Source of the DNA: JAGVPT01 sp964439265
GTDB taxonomy: Bacteria; Bacteroidota; Ignavibacteria; UBA10030; UBA8401
Assembly: GCA_964439265.1 (NCBI GenBank)
Contig: CAYTOA010000084.1
Coordinates: 1-11,304, forward strand
Direction: 5' to 3'
Length of the DNA stretch: 11,304 nt
Below are positions 1 through 5,883 of this stretch, piece by piece. The notes beneath the pieces are model-generated. The model saw only the letters and a list, made by a program, of their open reading frames with translations, had not been told where the DNA came from and ran no database searches. Each line of letters begins with the position of its first letter. Within the stretch, counting starts at the first letter, position 1. Position numbers and translations under genes: made by a program.

Positions 1-13
1 AAAAACCTCGCAT

Positions 14-495
14 TTATTTTGTCGTAAATTGATAGATCGTGGTTTGATGGTAAACAATACCCTGCATCAGGACAGCGGATGGAAAATTCGGCTTGTTGGG
101 CGAGGCCGGATAAACTTGTGCTTCTATATGTCAGCGCCAGAGACGCTCCCCGTTCCCCTTCCGATCCGGTTGACGTAGCGCCCAACGATAGCGCCGAAAT
201 AAGATTTACCATCGACGTATCTCTCGAGCGAGTCATAACCTGACGCGACGTCGGATAGGGCTCCTGTCCTGTCCTTGACAAAGAGTTGGGTGGCAATGGC
301 ATCATAATTTATTATCTCGACACGCGTGCCTGACTCATTTGTCAACGAATACCGGAACACCTCGCGCCGATCGCTGAGTCTGCCGAAGACTGTTTTTTCT
401 ATCATAGGCTGTTTATCCTGCGCCGAGGCATGGTTGATCGCAATTATCAGTAAGAAACAGGGCAAAAAGACGACCTCGGTTTTTTTCATTGACAT
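14..495 (-). pseudogene. Aldose 1-epimerase (galactose mutarotase) relic with internal deletion and frameshift
   Basis: Aldose 1-epimerases interconvert sugar anomers. The reading frame from 495 down to 124 (123 codons) opens with a signal peptide (MKK, a hydrophobic stretch, then a cut near ASAQ-D), so the ancestor was exported. It then shows the family's N-terminal region, ending in YFGAIVGRYVNRIG, which matches the usual GRYxNRI motif. After about residue 112 the homology stops and the frame terminates. In another frame, 130 down to 14, 38 codons read EAQVYPASPNKPNFPS...VYHQTTIYQF and then a stop. This matches the family's extreme C-terminus (LETQ-x-PDSPN-x-PNFPS ... Y-x-TT-x-Y-x-F). The central part of a protein normally about 340-390 residues long is missing, including the region of the two catalytic histidines. 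I infer an internal deletion of about 200 codons. The product cannot be an active mutarotase. An assembly error at about 125-160 is the main alternative. Confidence 0.8.
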
Positions 496-515
496 CTATA
501 GATATTTTTTATCAT

Positions 516-531
516 ATTGAATCGGTTCAAT
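516..531. promoter_or_regulatory. Candidate LacI-family operator
   Basis: ATTGAATCGGTTCAAT is a 16-base inverted repeat: the arms ATTGAA and TTCAAT pair perfectly around TCGG. It lies 20 bases upstream of the epimerase relic's start codon. An even-length palindrome with a central CG step is the usual shape of LacI/GalR-family sugar-repressor sites. A sugar-responsive regulator fits an epimerase gene, although no regulator gene is in the window. The regulatory role is inferred from shape and position only. Confidence 0.4.
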
Positions 532-733
532 TCATTTTGAACAACTAATTGTCTGGGATTTACAAACCTTCTCTATTGAAAATTCTAGAGCCCTTTGCGG
601 GTTGAAATGCCGCTCTGCTATGTGCACAGCGAAAACTTGGTGAGCGCCCCTGCTTGAATTCGCTCGGCCTCGAATATTTATGAATCTTTCTCTCAAAGTG
701 CAATAGCCGGAGAAAAAAAAACGACCGATCAAA

Positions 734-746
734 ATGTTAATAACAT
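734..746. promoter_or_regulatory. 13-base palindrome, possible operator
   Basis: ATGTTAATAACAT has perfect 6-base arms, ATGTTA and TAACAT, around a single A. It sits about 140 bases upstream of the first methyltransferase gene and about 85 bases upstream of the proposed -35 box. It could bind an upstream activator, but there is no direct support and A/T-rich palindromes of this length arise by chance. Confidence 0.2.
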
Positions 747-830
747 AATTCTCACTGTCGGCCAGGAGCGCATCGCGCAGGGAAGGCAATGATGATTCTG
801 AGCAGCGATGACGAACGACGAAGACAGAAA

Positions 831-859
831 TTGGTTCAAGTGGCAGCATTCGATATTAG
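831..859 (+). promoter_or_regulatory. Possible sigma70-type promoter of the methyl-transfer operon
   Basis: TTGGTT (831-836) and TATTAG (854-859) are separated by 17 bases. They match the -35 and -10 consensus at 3 of 6 and 4 of 6 positions. A start about 7 bases downstream would leave a leader of roughly 18 bases that still includes the AAGGA ribosome site at 871-875. Spacing and position are good, but the hexamers are only moderate matches. Confidence 0.3.
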
Positions 860-883
860 AATCTATTCGAAAGGATCGCAGCG

Positions 884-1930
884 ATGAGACCGGAACAATG
901 GGATACATTCAAGAGGGCTGCACGGCTCGAAAAATTGGATAAAGTGCCGATGGCCCTGATCATCGACAGTCCATGGATCCCCGGTTACCTTGGACTGAAA
1001 CACATGGACTATTTTCTTGATCCTGAACTGTGGTTCCAATCAAACATGAAGATCCATCAGGAATTCCGAGACATAATTTTCGTCCCTTCGTGGTGGATGG
1101 AATATGGCATGGCTGCCGAACCGTCGGCATTAGGCGCAAAGATAAAATTCTGGGAGGATAATACACCGAGCGAATACCATACGCTTTATCATATAGAGGA
1201 CATTGATAATTTTCCCGATTACGAAGTTGAGAGCGACGCCTTCATGGGGATGACGCTTCACCGCATCCGCAGTCAACGGCAGCGGATTCTCGACACCGGC
1301 GAAATACTTCCCCTCGTCACTTCCCGCGGCCCGCTCTGCACGGCGGGATTTGTCCGCAGTACGACCGACTTCATGATCGATATTGTCGAGAAACCCGAAT
1401 GGGCGCACAAGCTGATCAATCTTTGCACGAACCTCATCATCGACTGGCTCAAAGCTCAGCATAAGGCAATGGGAAATACCGTCGAGGGAATTTTCATTCT
1501 GGATGACATCGTTGGATTCATCAATGAAGAACACTATCAGGAATTTGCCCATCCGTATTTGAAGAGAATCTGCGATGCTTTTCCTAAAGATTGGGTGAAG
1601 ATCTATCATAACGACGCTGAAATAGGAGCATGCCTCGACCACCTTCCCGATTGCGGATTCAATGTCCTGAACTGGGGAAAGCAAACCGATATCGCCGATG
1701 TGAAAGCGCGCGTCGGAGACAGAATGTGCCTGATGGGCAATGTGAATCCGTTGGAGGTCGGCGTTCGCGGGACTCAGGAGGAAGTGCGCGAGGCAACTCT
1801 CGACGTCCTAGAAAAAAGCGGCGGCCGGGGAATTATTCTTTCGGTCGGCGGCGGTACGAGCCCCGGTATGCCCCGGCAGAATATCCAGGCCATGCTCAAT
1901 GCACTGGATGAATATAACGCGAAGCGCTGA
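884..1930 (+). CDS. URO-D-fold corrinoid methyltransferase (substrate:corrinoid, MT-I type)
   Basis: A 348-residue protein of the uroporphyrinogen decarboxylase superfamily, in the branch of cobamide methyltransferases (relatives of MtaA/MtbA, MtvB-type demethylases and the Cmu/Mec enzymes) rather than heme synthesis. The corrinoid-protein gene 23 bases downstream supports this. It probably transfers a methyl group from a small substrate to the cob(I)amide of that partner in the cytoplasm. Visible landmarks are a TSRGPLCTAGF segment (146-156), FILDDIVGF (204-212), YHNDAEIGACLDHL (241-254) and a glycine-rich GGGTSPGMP near 322-330. Coenzyme M-type enzymes carry HxC at the first of these last two sites and a Cys near the second as zinc ligands. 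Here H242 is followed by N-D, and there is no Cys near the glycine motif. The metal or substrate site therefore differs from thiol methylases. AAGGA at 871-875 supports the ATG start. The substrate is unknown. Confidence 0.85.
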   Translation: MRPEQWDTFKRAARLEKLDKVPMALIIDSPWIPGYLGLKHMDYFLDPELWFQSNMKIHQEFRDIIFVPSWWMEYGMAAEPSALGAKIKFWEDNTPSEYHTLYHIEDIDNFPDYEVESDAFMGMTLHRIRSQRQRILDTGEILPLVTSRGPLCTAGFVRSTTDFMIDIVEKPEWAHKLINLCTNLIIDWLKAQHKAMGNTVEGIFILDDIVGFINEEHYQEFAHPYLKRICDAFPKDWVKIYHNDAEIGACLDHLPDCGFNVLNWGKQTDIADVKARVGDRMCLMGNVNPLEVGVRGTQEEVREATLDVLEKSGGRGIILSVGGGTSPGMPRQNIQAMLNALDEYNAKR

Positions 1931-1953
1931 TCATTTTAGAAAAGGATTTTGAA

Positions 1954-2601
1954 ATGCCAGATTATGCTTTGATGAATCAATGGCTGTACGAGGGTAAAGC
2001 AAAAGAAGTCGAACAGATGACGAAGGACGCATTGGCCGAGGGGAGGTCCGTGCAGGAGGTCTTAACCGAGGGACTCATCGCCGGCATGAGCGTTGTCGGT
2101 GAGGATTTCAAACATAATATTCTTTACGTCCCCGAAGTATTGATTGCTGCACGTGCCATGAAAGCGGGGATGGCCGTCCTTAAACCGCTCCTCAGCGCGA
2201 AGGATTCCGTTGTTCAACCGGCGGGCGTTCTTCTCATGGGAACGGTGCGTGGCGATCTGCATGATATCGGAAAGAACCTCGTCTGTATGATGGCAGAAGG
2301 GGCTGGGTTCACGGTTTATGACATCGGCGTGGATCAGAGCATCGATAAGTTCCTAGCTGCGGCGGAACTGCACAAGCCCGATATCATCGGCATGAGCGCC
2401 CTGTTGACGACAACGATGGCATACATGAAAGTTGTCATCGACGGATTCCAGCAAAAGGGACTCGGCCATATCAAGATGGCCATCGGCGGTGCGCCGATCA
2501 GCCAGATGTATGCTGACGAGATCGGAGCCGACGGTTACGGCGCAGATGCATCGAGCGCTGTAGACCTTTTCCTGAAGCTGGTCGGCAAGAAAGCCGACTA
2601 A
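1954..2601 (+). CDS. Corrinoid (B12-binding) protein of a methyltransferase system
   Basis: This 215-residue, MtaC/MtbC/MtvC-like protein carries the cobamide that shuttles the methyl group between methyltransferases. Residues 1-85 form the helical cap domain typical of methyl-corrinoid proteins. Residues 90-215 are the Rossmann-like B12 domain, with the signature GDLHDIG at 100-106, where His103 is the lower axial cobalt ligand. SALLTTTM at 148-155 and GGAP at 178-181 are the usual sites around the nucleotide tail. Length is normal for the family, and every key residue is present. AAAGGA at 1941-1946, seven bases before the ATG, is a good ribosome site. The 23-base gap to the URO-D gene implies co-transcription and a direct partnership. 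Confidence 0.95.
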   Translation: MPDYALMNQWLYEGKAKEVEQMTKDALAEGRSVQEVLTEGLIAGMSVVGEDFKHNILYVPEVLIAARAMKAGMAVLKPLLSAKDSVVQPAGVLLMGTVRGDLHDIGKNLVCMMAEGAGFTVYDIGVDQSIDKFLAAAELHKPDIIGMSALLTTTMAYMKVVIDGFQQKGLGHIKMAIGGAPISQMYADEIGADGYGADASSAVDLFLKLVGKKAD

Positions 2602-2606
2602 GCAGT

Positions 2607-2633
2607 CTACAAATATTTCGTCTCTCCGGGACT
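2607..2633 (-). repeat. Dispersed hairpin repeat, copy 1 (inverted)
   Basis: Read on the minus strand, this copy has a short hairpin (GTCCC, loop, GAGAC, one wobble pair) followed by CGAAATATTTGTAG. The same 14-base tail occurs at 2834-2847 on the plus strand, also just after a GC hairpin. It begins six bases after the corrinoid gene's stop codon. It resembles the 'GGGGC-GA-ATAT-TTGTAG' type of dispersed intergenic repeat that I recall from FCB-group genomes; that association is from memory. Confidence 0.6.
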
Positions 2634-2720
2634 CAAAATCTGAGGCTTCTAAAATATTAGGAAGGTCGATCTCGCGCAGAATCGCTAGAGCGCAAAATAT
2701 ATTACAAATGAAGTTTATGC

Positions 2721-2741
2721 GGCTTTGCGTCTGGCGAAGCC
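2721..2741 (+). other. Stem-loop of unknown role
   Basis: GGCTTTGC and GCGAAGCC pair over eight positions (one G-U) around the five-base loop GTCTG. It lies between inverted copies of the dispersed repeat. No run of T follows, so it is not a normal intrinsic terminator. It could stabilise the upstream part of the mRNA or be part of the repeat unit. Confidence 0.35.
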
Positions 2742-2818
2742 ATCACTTTGGGATTCGCGTAATACTATTTTTCAGATGCTTCAATCTGTGAATTTTGTGG
2801 AGATTGCATTCATTAGTG

Positions 2819-2847
2819 AAGCTCCGACAGGAGCGAAATATTTGTAG
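2819..2847 (+). repeat. Dispersed hairpin repeat, copy 2
   Basis: GCTCC (2821-2825) and GGAGC (2830-2834) form a perfect stem around GACA, followed by the tail CGAAATATTTGTAG that copy 1 carries in inverted orientation. It is the best-preserved copy in the window. Confidence 0.65.
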
Positions 2848-2868
2848 CAACCAACAGTCCTAGTGATC

Positions 2869-2893
2869 AAGCCCCGTTAGGAGCGGAATATGA
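2869..2893 (+). repeat. Dispersed hairpin repeat, copy 3 (degenerate)
   Basis: GCCCC (2871-2875) and GGAGC (2880-2884) form a stem with one mismatch around GTTA, followed by GGAATATGAAAAG, a diverged form of the tail in copies 1 and 2. It lies in the same orientation as copy 2, about 50 bases downstream. Confidence 0.5.
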
Positions 2894-2948
2894 AAAGACT
2901 TTGACCGTTTGTGTTACATGTTTTAATCATCGAGCGTTGAACATTCAC

Positions 2949-2953
2949 GGAGA
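2949..2953 (+). promoter_or_regulatory. Ribosome binding site that fixes the GTG start at 2961
   Basis: GGAGA lies seven bases upstream of GTG at 2961. The alternative TTG at 2901 has no such site, and the 20 residues it would add do not look like the family. This supports a GTG start. Confidence 0.6.
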
Positions 2954-2960
2954 CCTCACC

Positions 2961-3218
2961 GTGGCATTCTATCAAATACTCTACTGGCAGGACATTCCAT
3001 CGCAGGTGAAAGCCTGGGATGATTTCGATGAAGTAAAAATCGAATTCGGACCTGCATTCGTCGCACTCATCGACCAATCGGCACAGACGCAAGGATTGAC
3101 CAGTACCGACGATTATCTGGCGCAATGGAAATGGGGGGATGAATTGGAGCGCAGCGGAGCGGCACAAGAGGTCGCCGAAGCGGTGAAGCGTGAGATAGAA
3201 TCTGAGAACAGGCGGTAG
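2961..3218 (+). CDS. Small 'virulence factor' family protein (PF13769-like) in a C1 gene cluster
   Basis: An 85-residue soluble protein: VAFYQILYWQDIPSQVKAWD, then a charged region, then FVALIDQSA, DDYLAQWKWGDE and an alanine/glutamate-rich C-terminal helix. The YWxDIP(A/S)QV start and the later DxYLxxW motif match the small family Pfam calls 'Virulence factor', recognised here from memory. I recall this family mostly beside Cys-rich methylenetetrahydrofolate reductases and methyl-THF:corrinoid methyltransferases, so the name is probably misleading. This locus shows the same company. No catalytic motif, signal peptide or membrane segment is visible. An accessory or subunit role for the reductase is a reasonable inference, not shown. 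The start was moved from TTG 2901 to GTG 2961 because of the ribosome site and family boundary. Confidence 0.7.
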   Translation: MAFYQILYWQDIPSQVKAWDDFDEVKIEFGPAFVALIDQSAQTQGLTSTDDYLAQWKWGDELERSGAAQEVAEAVKREIESENRR

Positions 3219-3268
3219 CGATCCCGTGGGGTGGTTTTGTATCGGGGGATTATCCGGACAATGAAGTA

Positions 3269-4192
3269 ATGAAAAAACTCCTCCACCAGGCTGTACTTGA
3301 ACGCCGGCTCGTTTGCGACGGCGCCATGGGAACAGAATTGATGCTCGCCGGTCTTGAGCCAGGGGGCTGCGGCGAGCTCTGGAATTTGACAAACAGAGAA
3401 CGAATCCTCAATATCCACCGGCGTTACGTTCAGGCTGGTGCCGATTGCCTTATAACGAATACGTTCGGTGCAAGCAGAACGATGCTTGAACGGCACGGCG
3501 CAGCCGACAAAGTGCATGCAATCAATCAAGCCGGTGTAAGCATTGCTCGAGAGGCGTTTGGCGATACGGATGGATATGTGCTGGGCGACATCGGCCCCCT
3601 CGGAGCTATCCTTGAGCCGTACGGCGACCTTCCTCAGGAGACCGCTTTTACCGTGTACCAAGAGCAGGCTCGTGCACTTGTCGAGGCAGGAGCCGATGCG
3701 GTCATCATCGAAACACAAACATCGCTCGATGAGCTTGGCCTCGCCATAGAGGCTGCAAAATCGGCGGGAGCTCCGTGCATTATCGCATCGCTGGCGTATG
3801 ACCTTTCCGCGGACAGGACGTTTTACGTGACAATGATGGGTGTGCTTCCCGATGACGCAGCCCGGCAGTTGGAAATAAAGGGAGCTCATATCGTGGCACT
3901 GAATTGCGGAACTGGGATGGAGATGTCGGGAGCTGCTTCGGTCGTGGAAAATTATCGAAAGTCATGCACCCTGCCGACGATGGTGCAGCCAAACGCCGGT
4001 CTTCCTCTCCTTGAAAAGGGAAAAGCCGTGTACAGACAGCTCCCGGAAGATATGGCGCGCGGAGTTCCTCTTGTTTTGCGAGCAGGCGCAAATATCGTCG
4101 GCTCATGCTGCGGCAGCACGCCCGAACACACAATGGCAATTCGCAGGATGGTCAGCGAGTTCAACCGGAATACCAATCTCAATATGTCGTAA
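3269..4192 (+). CDS. Homocysteine S-methyltransferase family protein (MetH N-domain-like)
   Basis: This 307-residue stand-alone homocysteine-binding barrel corresponds to the first module of MetH or to BHMT/MmuM-type enzymes. It moves a methyl group to homocysteine to give methionine. The N-terminal DGAMGTEL (17-24), TNTFGAS (63-69), GDIGPLG (106-112) and IETQTSLDE (147-155) are family landmarks. The zinc thiolates are all present: Cys213 in LNCGTG, and Cys280-Cys281 in GSCCGSTPEH. It has no folate, B12 or activation modules, but the neighbours supply a corrinoid protein and a methyl-THF enzyme, so together they could reconstitute a split methionine synthase. Alternatively it uses the pathway substrate directly, as betaine enzymes do. 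The start at 3269 overlaps a three-codon mini-frame (3261-3269), and its ribosome site is weak. The next gene follows after 36 bases. Confidence 0.88.
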   Translation: MKKLLHQAVLERRLVCDGAMGTELMLAGLEPGGCGELWNLTNRERILNIHRRYVQAGADCLITNTFGASRTMLERHGAADKVHAINQAGVSIAREAFGDTDGYVLGDIGPLGAILEPYGDLPQETAFTVYQEQARALVEAGADAVIIETQTSLDELGLAIEAAKSAGAPCIIASLAYDLSADRTFYVTMMGVLPDDAARQLEIKGAHIVALNCGTGMEMSGAASVVENYRKSCTLPTMVQPNAGLPLLEKGKAVYRQLPEDMARGVPLVLRAGANIVGSCCGSTPEHTMAIRRMVSEFNRNTNLNMS

Positions 4193-4228
4193 GACATCTG
4201 CCGACGTGCCGCTTCCTCCGATCGATAC

Positions 4229-5839
4229 ATGAAGACACTTCGAGAGAATTTATATCAGACGGACGACTTTCTTCTCGGCATCGAGCTGGTATCGATCCGC
4301 GGTTCGATGGCGGAAAAAAGTGCGCTGCGAGCGCGCGCTTTCGCAAGTCAATTGTCCGAATCTCCGTTCGTCCATTGGATATCAGTAACGGACAATGCAG
4401 GGGGAAATCCGCAGCTTGCACCTCAAGCTCTCGGCAAACCGATCCTCTACGCTGGAAAAGAAGTCGTCATCCACCTTACCTGCAAGGACCTCAACCGCAA
4501 CGGCCTGGAAAGCGCCGCCTGGCAGCTGCACAGTGAAGGTTTTCACAACATTCTTGCCATGACGGGCGACTATCCCGTTTCGGGAAATGAAGGAATGCCG
4601 AAACCGGTCTTCGACATCGATTCCATCGGTTTGATCTCGATGTTGAGCAAAATGAATAACGGCTTCGACGACCCGCGCAACAGCACGCGCAATGAAACGC
4701 ATCTGTTCGGCAAAACGGAATTCTTCATCGGCGCGGTGACCACCAACTTCAAGCTTCACGAAGGAGAGGTTGTTCCCCAATACCTTAAGCTTAAAAAGAA
4801 AGTCGAATGCGGAGCTCAATTCATCATCAATCAGGTTGGATACGATTCCAAAAAAATCGGTGAGCTCCGTCTCTACATGGACCGCAGCGGGATGAAGCAC
4901 GTACCGTTGATCGGCAACGTCTACATTCTCAATCCGAAAGTCGCCCGGCTTTTCCATGATCATAGAATACCGGGCATCATTGTTACTCCGGAATTGCTGC
5001 AGCTCTGTCTGCGTCAAGGACGTTCAGCCGACACGGGCAAGGCGTTCTACTATGAATTCGCCGCAAAGCAGATCGCGGTCTACCGCAATCTTGGTTATCG
5101 GGGCGCTTACCTGGGCGGGGCGTATGACTATCCCGCAATTGAAAAGATCATGGAGATCGAACGGTCTTTTGCAAAAGATGATTGGAAGCAATTCTACAAC
5201 GAGATCAGTTACTCCCGTCCCGGCGAATACTATTTCTATGGTGAAGAATCCGCCTCGGGAAATCGAATAACGGAGAAGACAGTTTCTTCTCCTGCCGCGG
5301 CGGAGCGGCGCAGATTGAATTTGATGTTTCGCTTTTCCAGATGGACTCACAGCATCATGTTCACAAGGAAGAGTTTGCTCGGAAGATTGGGAGCCAGAGT
5401 TTGCAGGAATTCGAAGAATCCCGACCAGGGGCCGGGCGTTCTTCGAACAGTGGAGCATTTGAGCAAGTCGGTTTTGTTCAGCTGCAAAGACTGCGGTGAT
5501 TGTTCGCTGCCGGACATCGCATTTCTCTGCCCCGAATCTCAATGTGCAAAGAACCAGCGCAACGGGCCATGCGGCGGAACGCTGGACGGACGCTGCGAAG
5601 TTGCCGGCTATGGCGATTGCATCTGGTTGCGTGCCTATGAACGCATCCAAAGCAGCGGAGGTACAACCGAGACATTGCTGAACCATACGCCTGTTATTCA
5701 GAATCAAGGGCTGCGAGGAACATCGTCGTGGTCAAACTTCTGGCTTGGCCGAGACCATTCTCGAAATAATTCAACACCCTACTCTAACCCTCCCCTTAAA
5801 GGGGAGGGAATATCCTCTCCCCCAGTCAGGGAAAACTAA
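4229..5839 (+). CDS. metF: Methylenetetrahydrofolate reductase with Cys-rich C-terminal domain
   Basis: A 536-residue protein. Residues 1 to about 330 are the FAD-dependent MetF barrel that interconverts methyl-THF and methylene-THF. GIELVSIRG (17-25) carries the likely catalytic Glu19, and ISVTDNAGGN (51-60), HLTCKDLNRNG (82-92) and ILAMTGDYPVSG (108-119) are family motifs. Residues about 380-475 are the MTHFR C-terminal zinc/Fe-S-type domain, with Cys at 419, 422, 425, 434, 439, 448, 456 and 464 and the signature NGPCGGTLDGRCE. This two-domain form is typical of corrinoid C1 pathways and often works without NADH alone; here it probably oxidises methyl-THF, an inference from context. The family's usual end (LRGTSSWSNFWLGRDH, to about 510) is followed by about 20 residues encoded by a palindromic repeat, so the native stop seems to have been lost. 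The gene symbol reflects the N-terminal domain. Confidence 0.9.
   Translation: MKTLRENLYQTDDFLLGIELVSIRGSMAEKSALRARAFASQLSESPFVHWISVTDNAGGNPQLAPQALGKPILYAGKEVVIHLTCKDLNRNGLESAAWQLHSEGFHNILAMTGDYPVSGNEGMPKPVFDIDSIGLISMLSKMNNGFDDPRNSTRNETHLFGKTEFFIGAVTTNFKLHEGEVVPQYLKLKKKVECGAQFIINQVGYDSKKIGELRLYMDRSGMKHVPLIGNVYILNPKVARLFHDHRIPGIIVTPELLQLCLRQGRSADTGKAFYYEFAAKQIAVYRNLGYRGAYLGGAYDYPAIEKIMEIERSFAKDDWKQFYNEISYSRPGEYYFYGEESASGNRITEKTVSSPAAAERRRLNLMFRFSRWTHSIMFTRKSLLGRLGARVCRNSKNPDQGPGVLRTVEHLSKSVLFSCKDCGDCSLPDIAFLCPESQCAKNQRNGPCGGTLDGRCEVAGYGDCIWLRAYERIQSSGGTTETLLNHTPVIQNQGLRGTSSWSNFWLGRDHSRNNSTPYSNPPLKGEGISSPPVREN
5788..5808. repeat. Palindromic GC repeat inside the 3' end of the reductase gene
   Basis: CCCTCCCCTT (5788-5797) and AAGGGGAGGG (5799-5808) are perfect inverted arms around a single A. 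This is a common type of dispersed palindrome and is usually intergenic. A weaker pair, CCTCT (5814-5818) and AGAGG (5840-5844), follows it. Here the palindrome is translated as N-P-P-L-K-G-E-G near the end of the reductase. No T-run follows the stem, so it is not a classical terminator, but a stem this strong could attenuate transcription or protect the upstream mRNA. Confidence 0.8.
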
Positions 5840-5883
5840 GAGGGGTTCGCACTTAACGCACGACTACTTACTCAGGCTGAATC

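Larger units (their letters stand above)
496..883. other. Intergenic region between divergent genes
   Basis: This stretch separates the leftward epimerase relic from the rightward methyl-transfer operon. It holds the LacI-type palindrome (516-531), a 13-base palindrome (734-746) and a possible sigma70-like promoter (831-859). A minus-strand open frame of 105 codons at 532-849 has no recognisable domain and no clear ribosome site, so I treat it as chance. I looked for cobalamin, SAM and THF riboswitch landmarks and saw none. The region is A/T-richer than the flanking genes, as expected for a regulatory spacer. Confidence 0.55.
2602..2960. other. Repeat-bearing gap inside the operon
   Basis: The corrinoid-protein gene and the next gene are separated by 359 bases, far more than elsewhere in this gene train. 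The gap holds three copies of a short hairpin repeat (2607-2633 inverted, 2819-2847 and 2869-2893 direct) and an unrelated hairpin at 2721-2741. No convincing gene is present. An open frame running through 2901 starts only with TTG and has no domain before the GTG at 2961. I see no U-tracted terminator and no clear promoter, so whether transcription continues across the gap is open. Confidence 0.6.

Noticed and set aside
532..849. 105-codon open frame on the minus strand in the intergenic region
   Set aside because: No recognisable domain, no convincing ribosome site, odd composition, and it overlaps the proposed promoter and palindromes.
496..883. Cobalamin, SAM or THF riboswitch ahead of the methyl-transfer operon
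   Set aside because: Expected for a B12 pathway, but I found no B12-box-like sequence or other riboswitch landmark by eye. A covariance-model scan would settle it.
884..1930. True uroporphyrinogen decarboxylase of heme synthesis (HemE)
   Set aside because: The N-terminal HemE signature is absent, no heme genes are nearby, and a corrinoid-protein gene follows directly.
2901..2960. Upstream TTG start for the small 'virulence factor' family gene
   Set aside because: TTG is a weak start without a ribosome site, and the added residues precede the family's normal beginning. GTG 2961 has GGAGA at good spacing.
5788..5808. Intrinsic terminator between the reductase and the next methyltransferase
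   Set aside because: The stem is strong, but no T-run follows on the plus strand, and it lies before the stop codon of the reductase.
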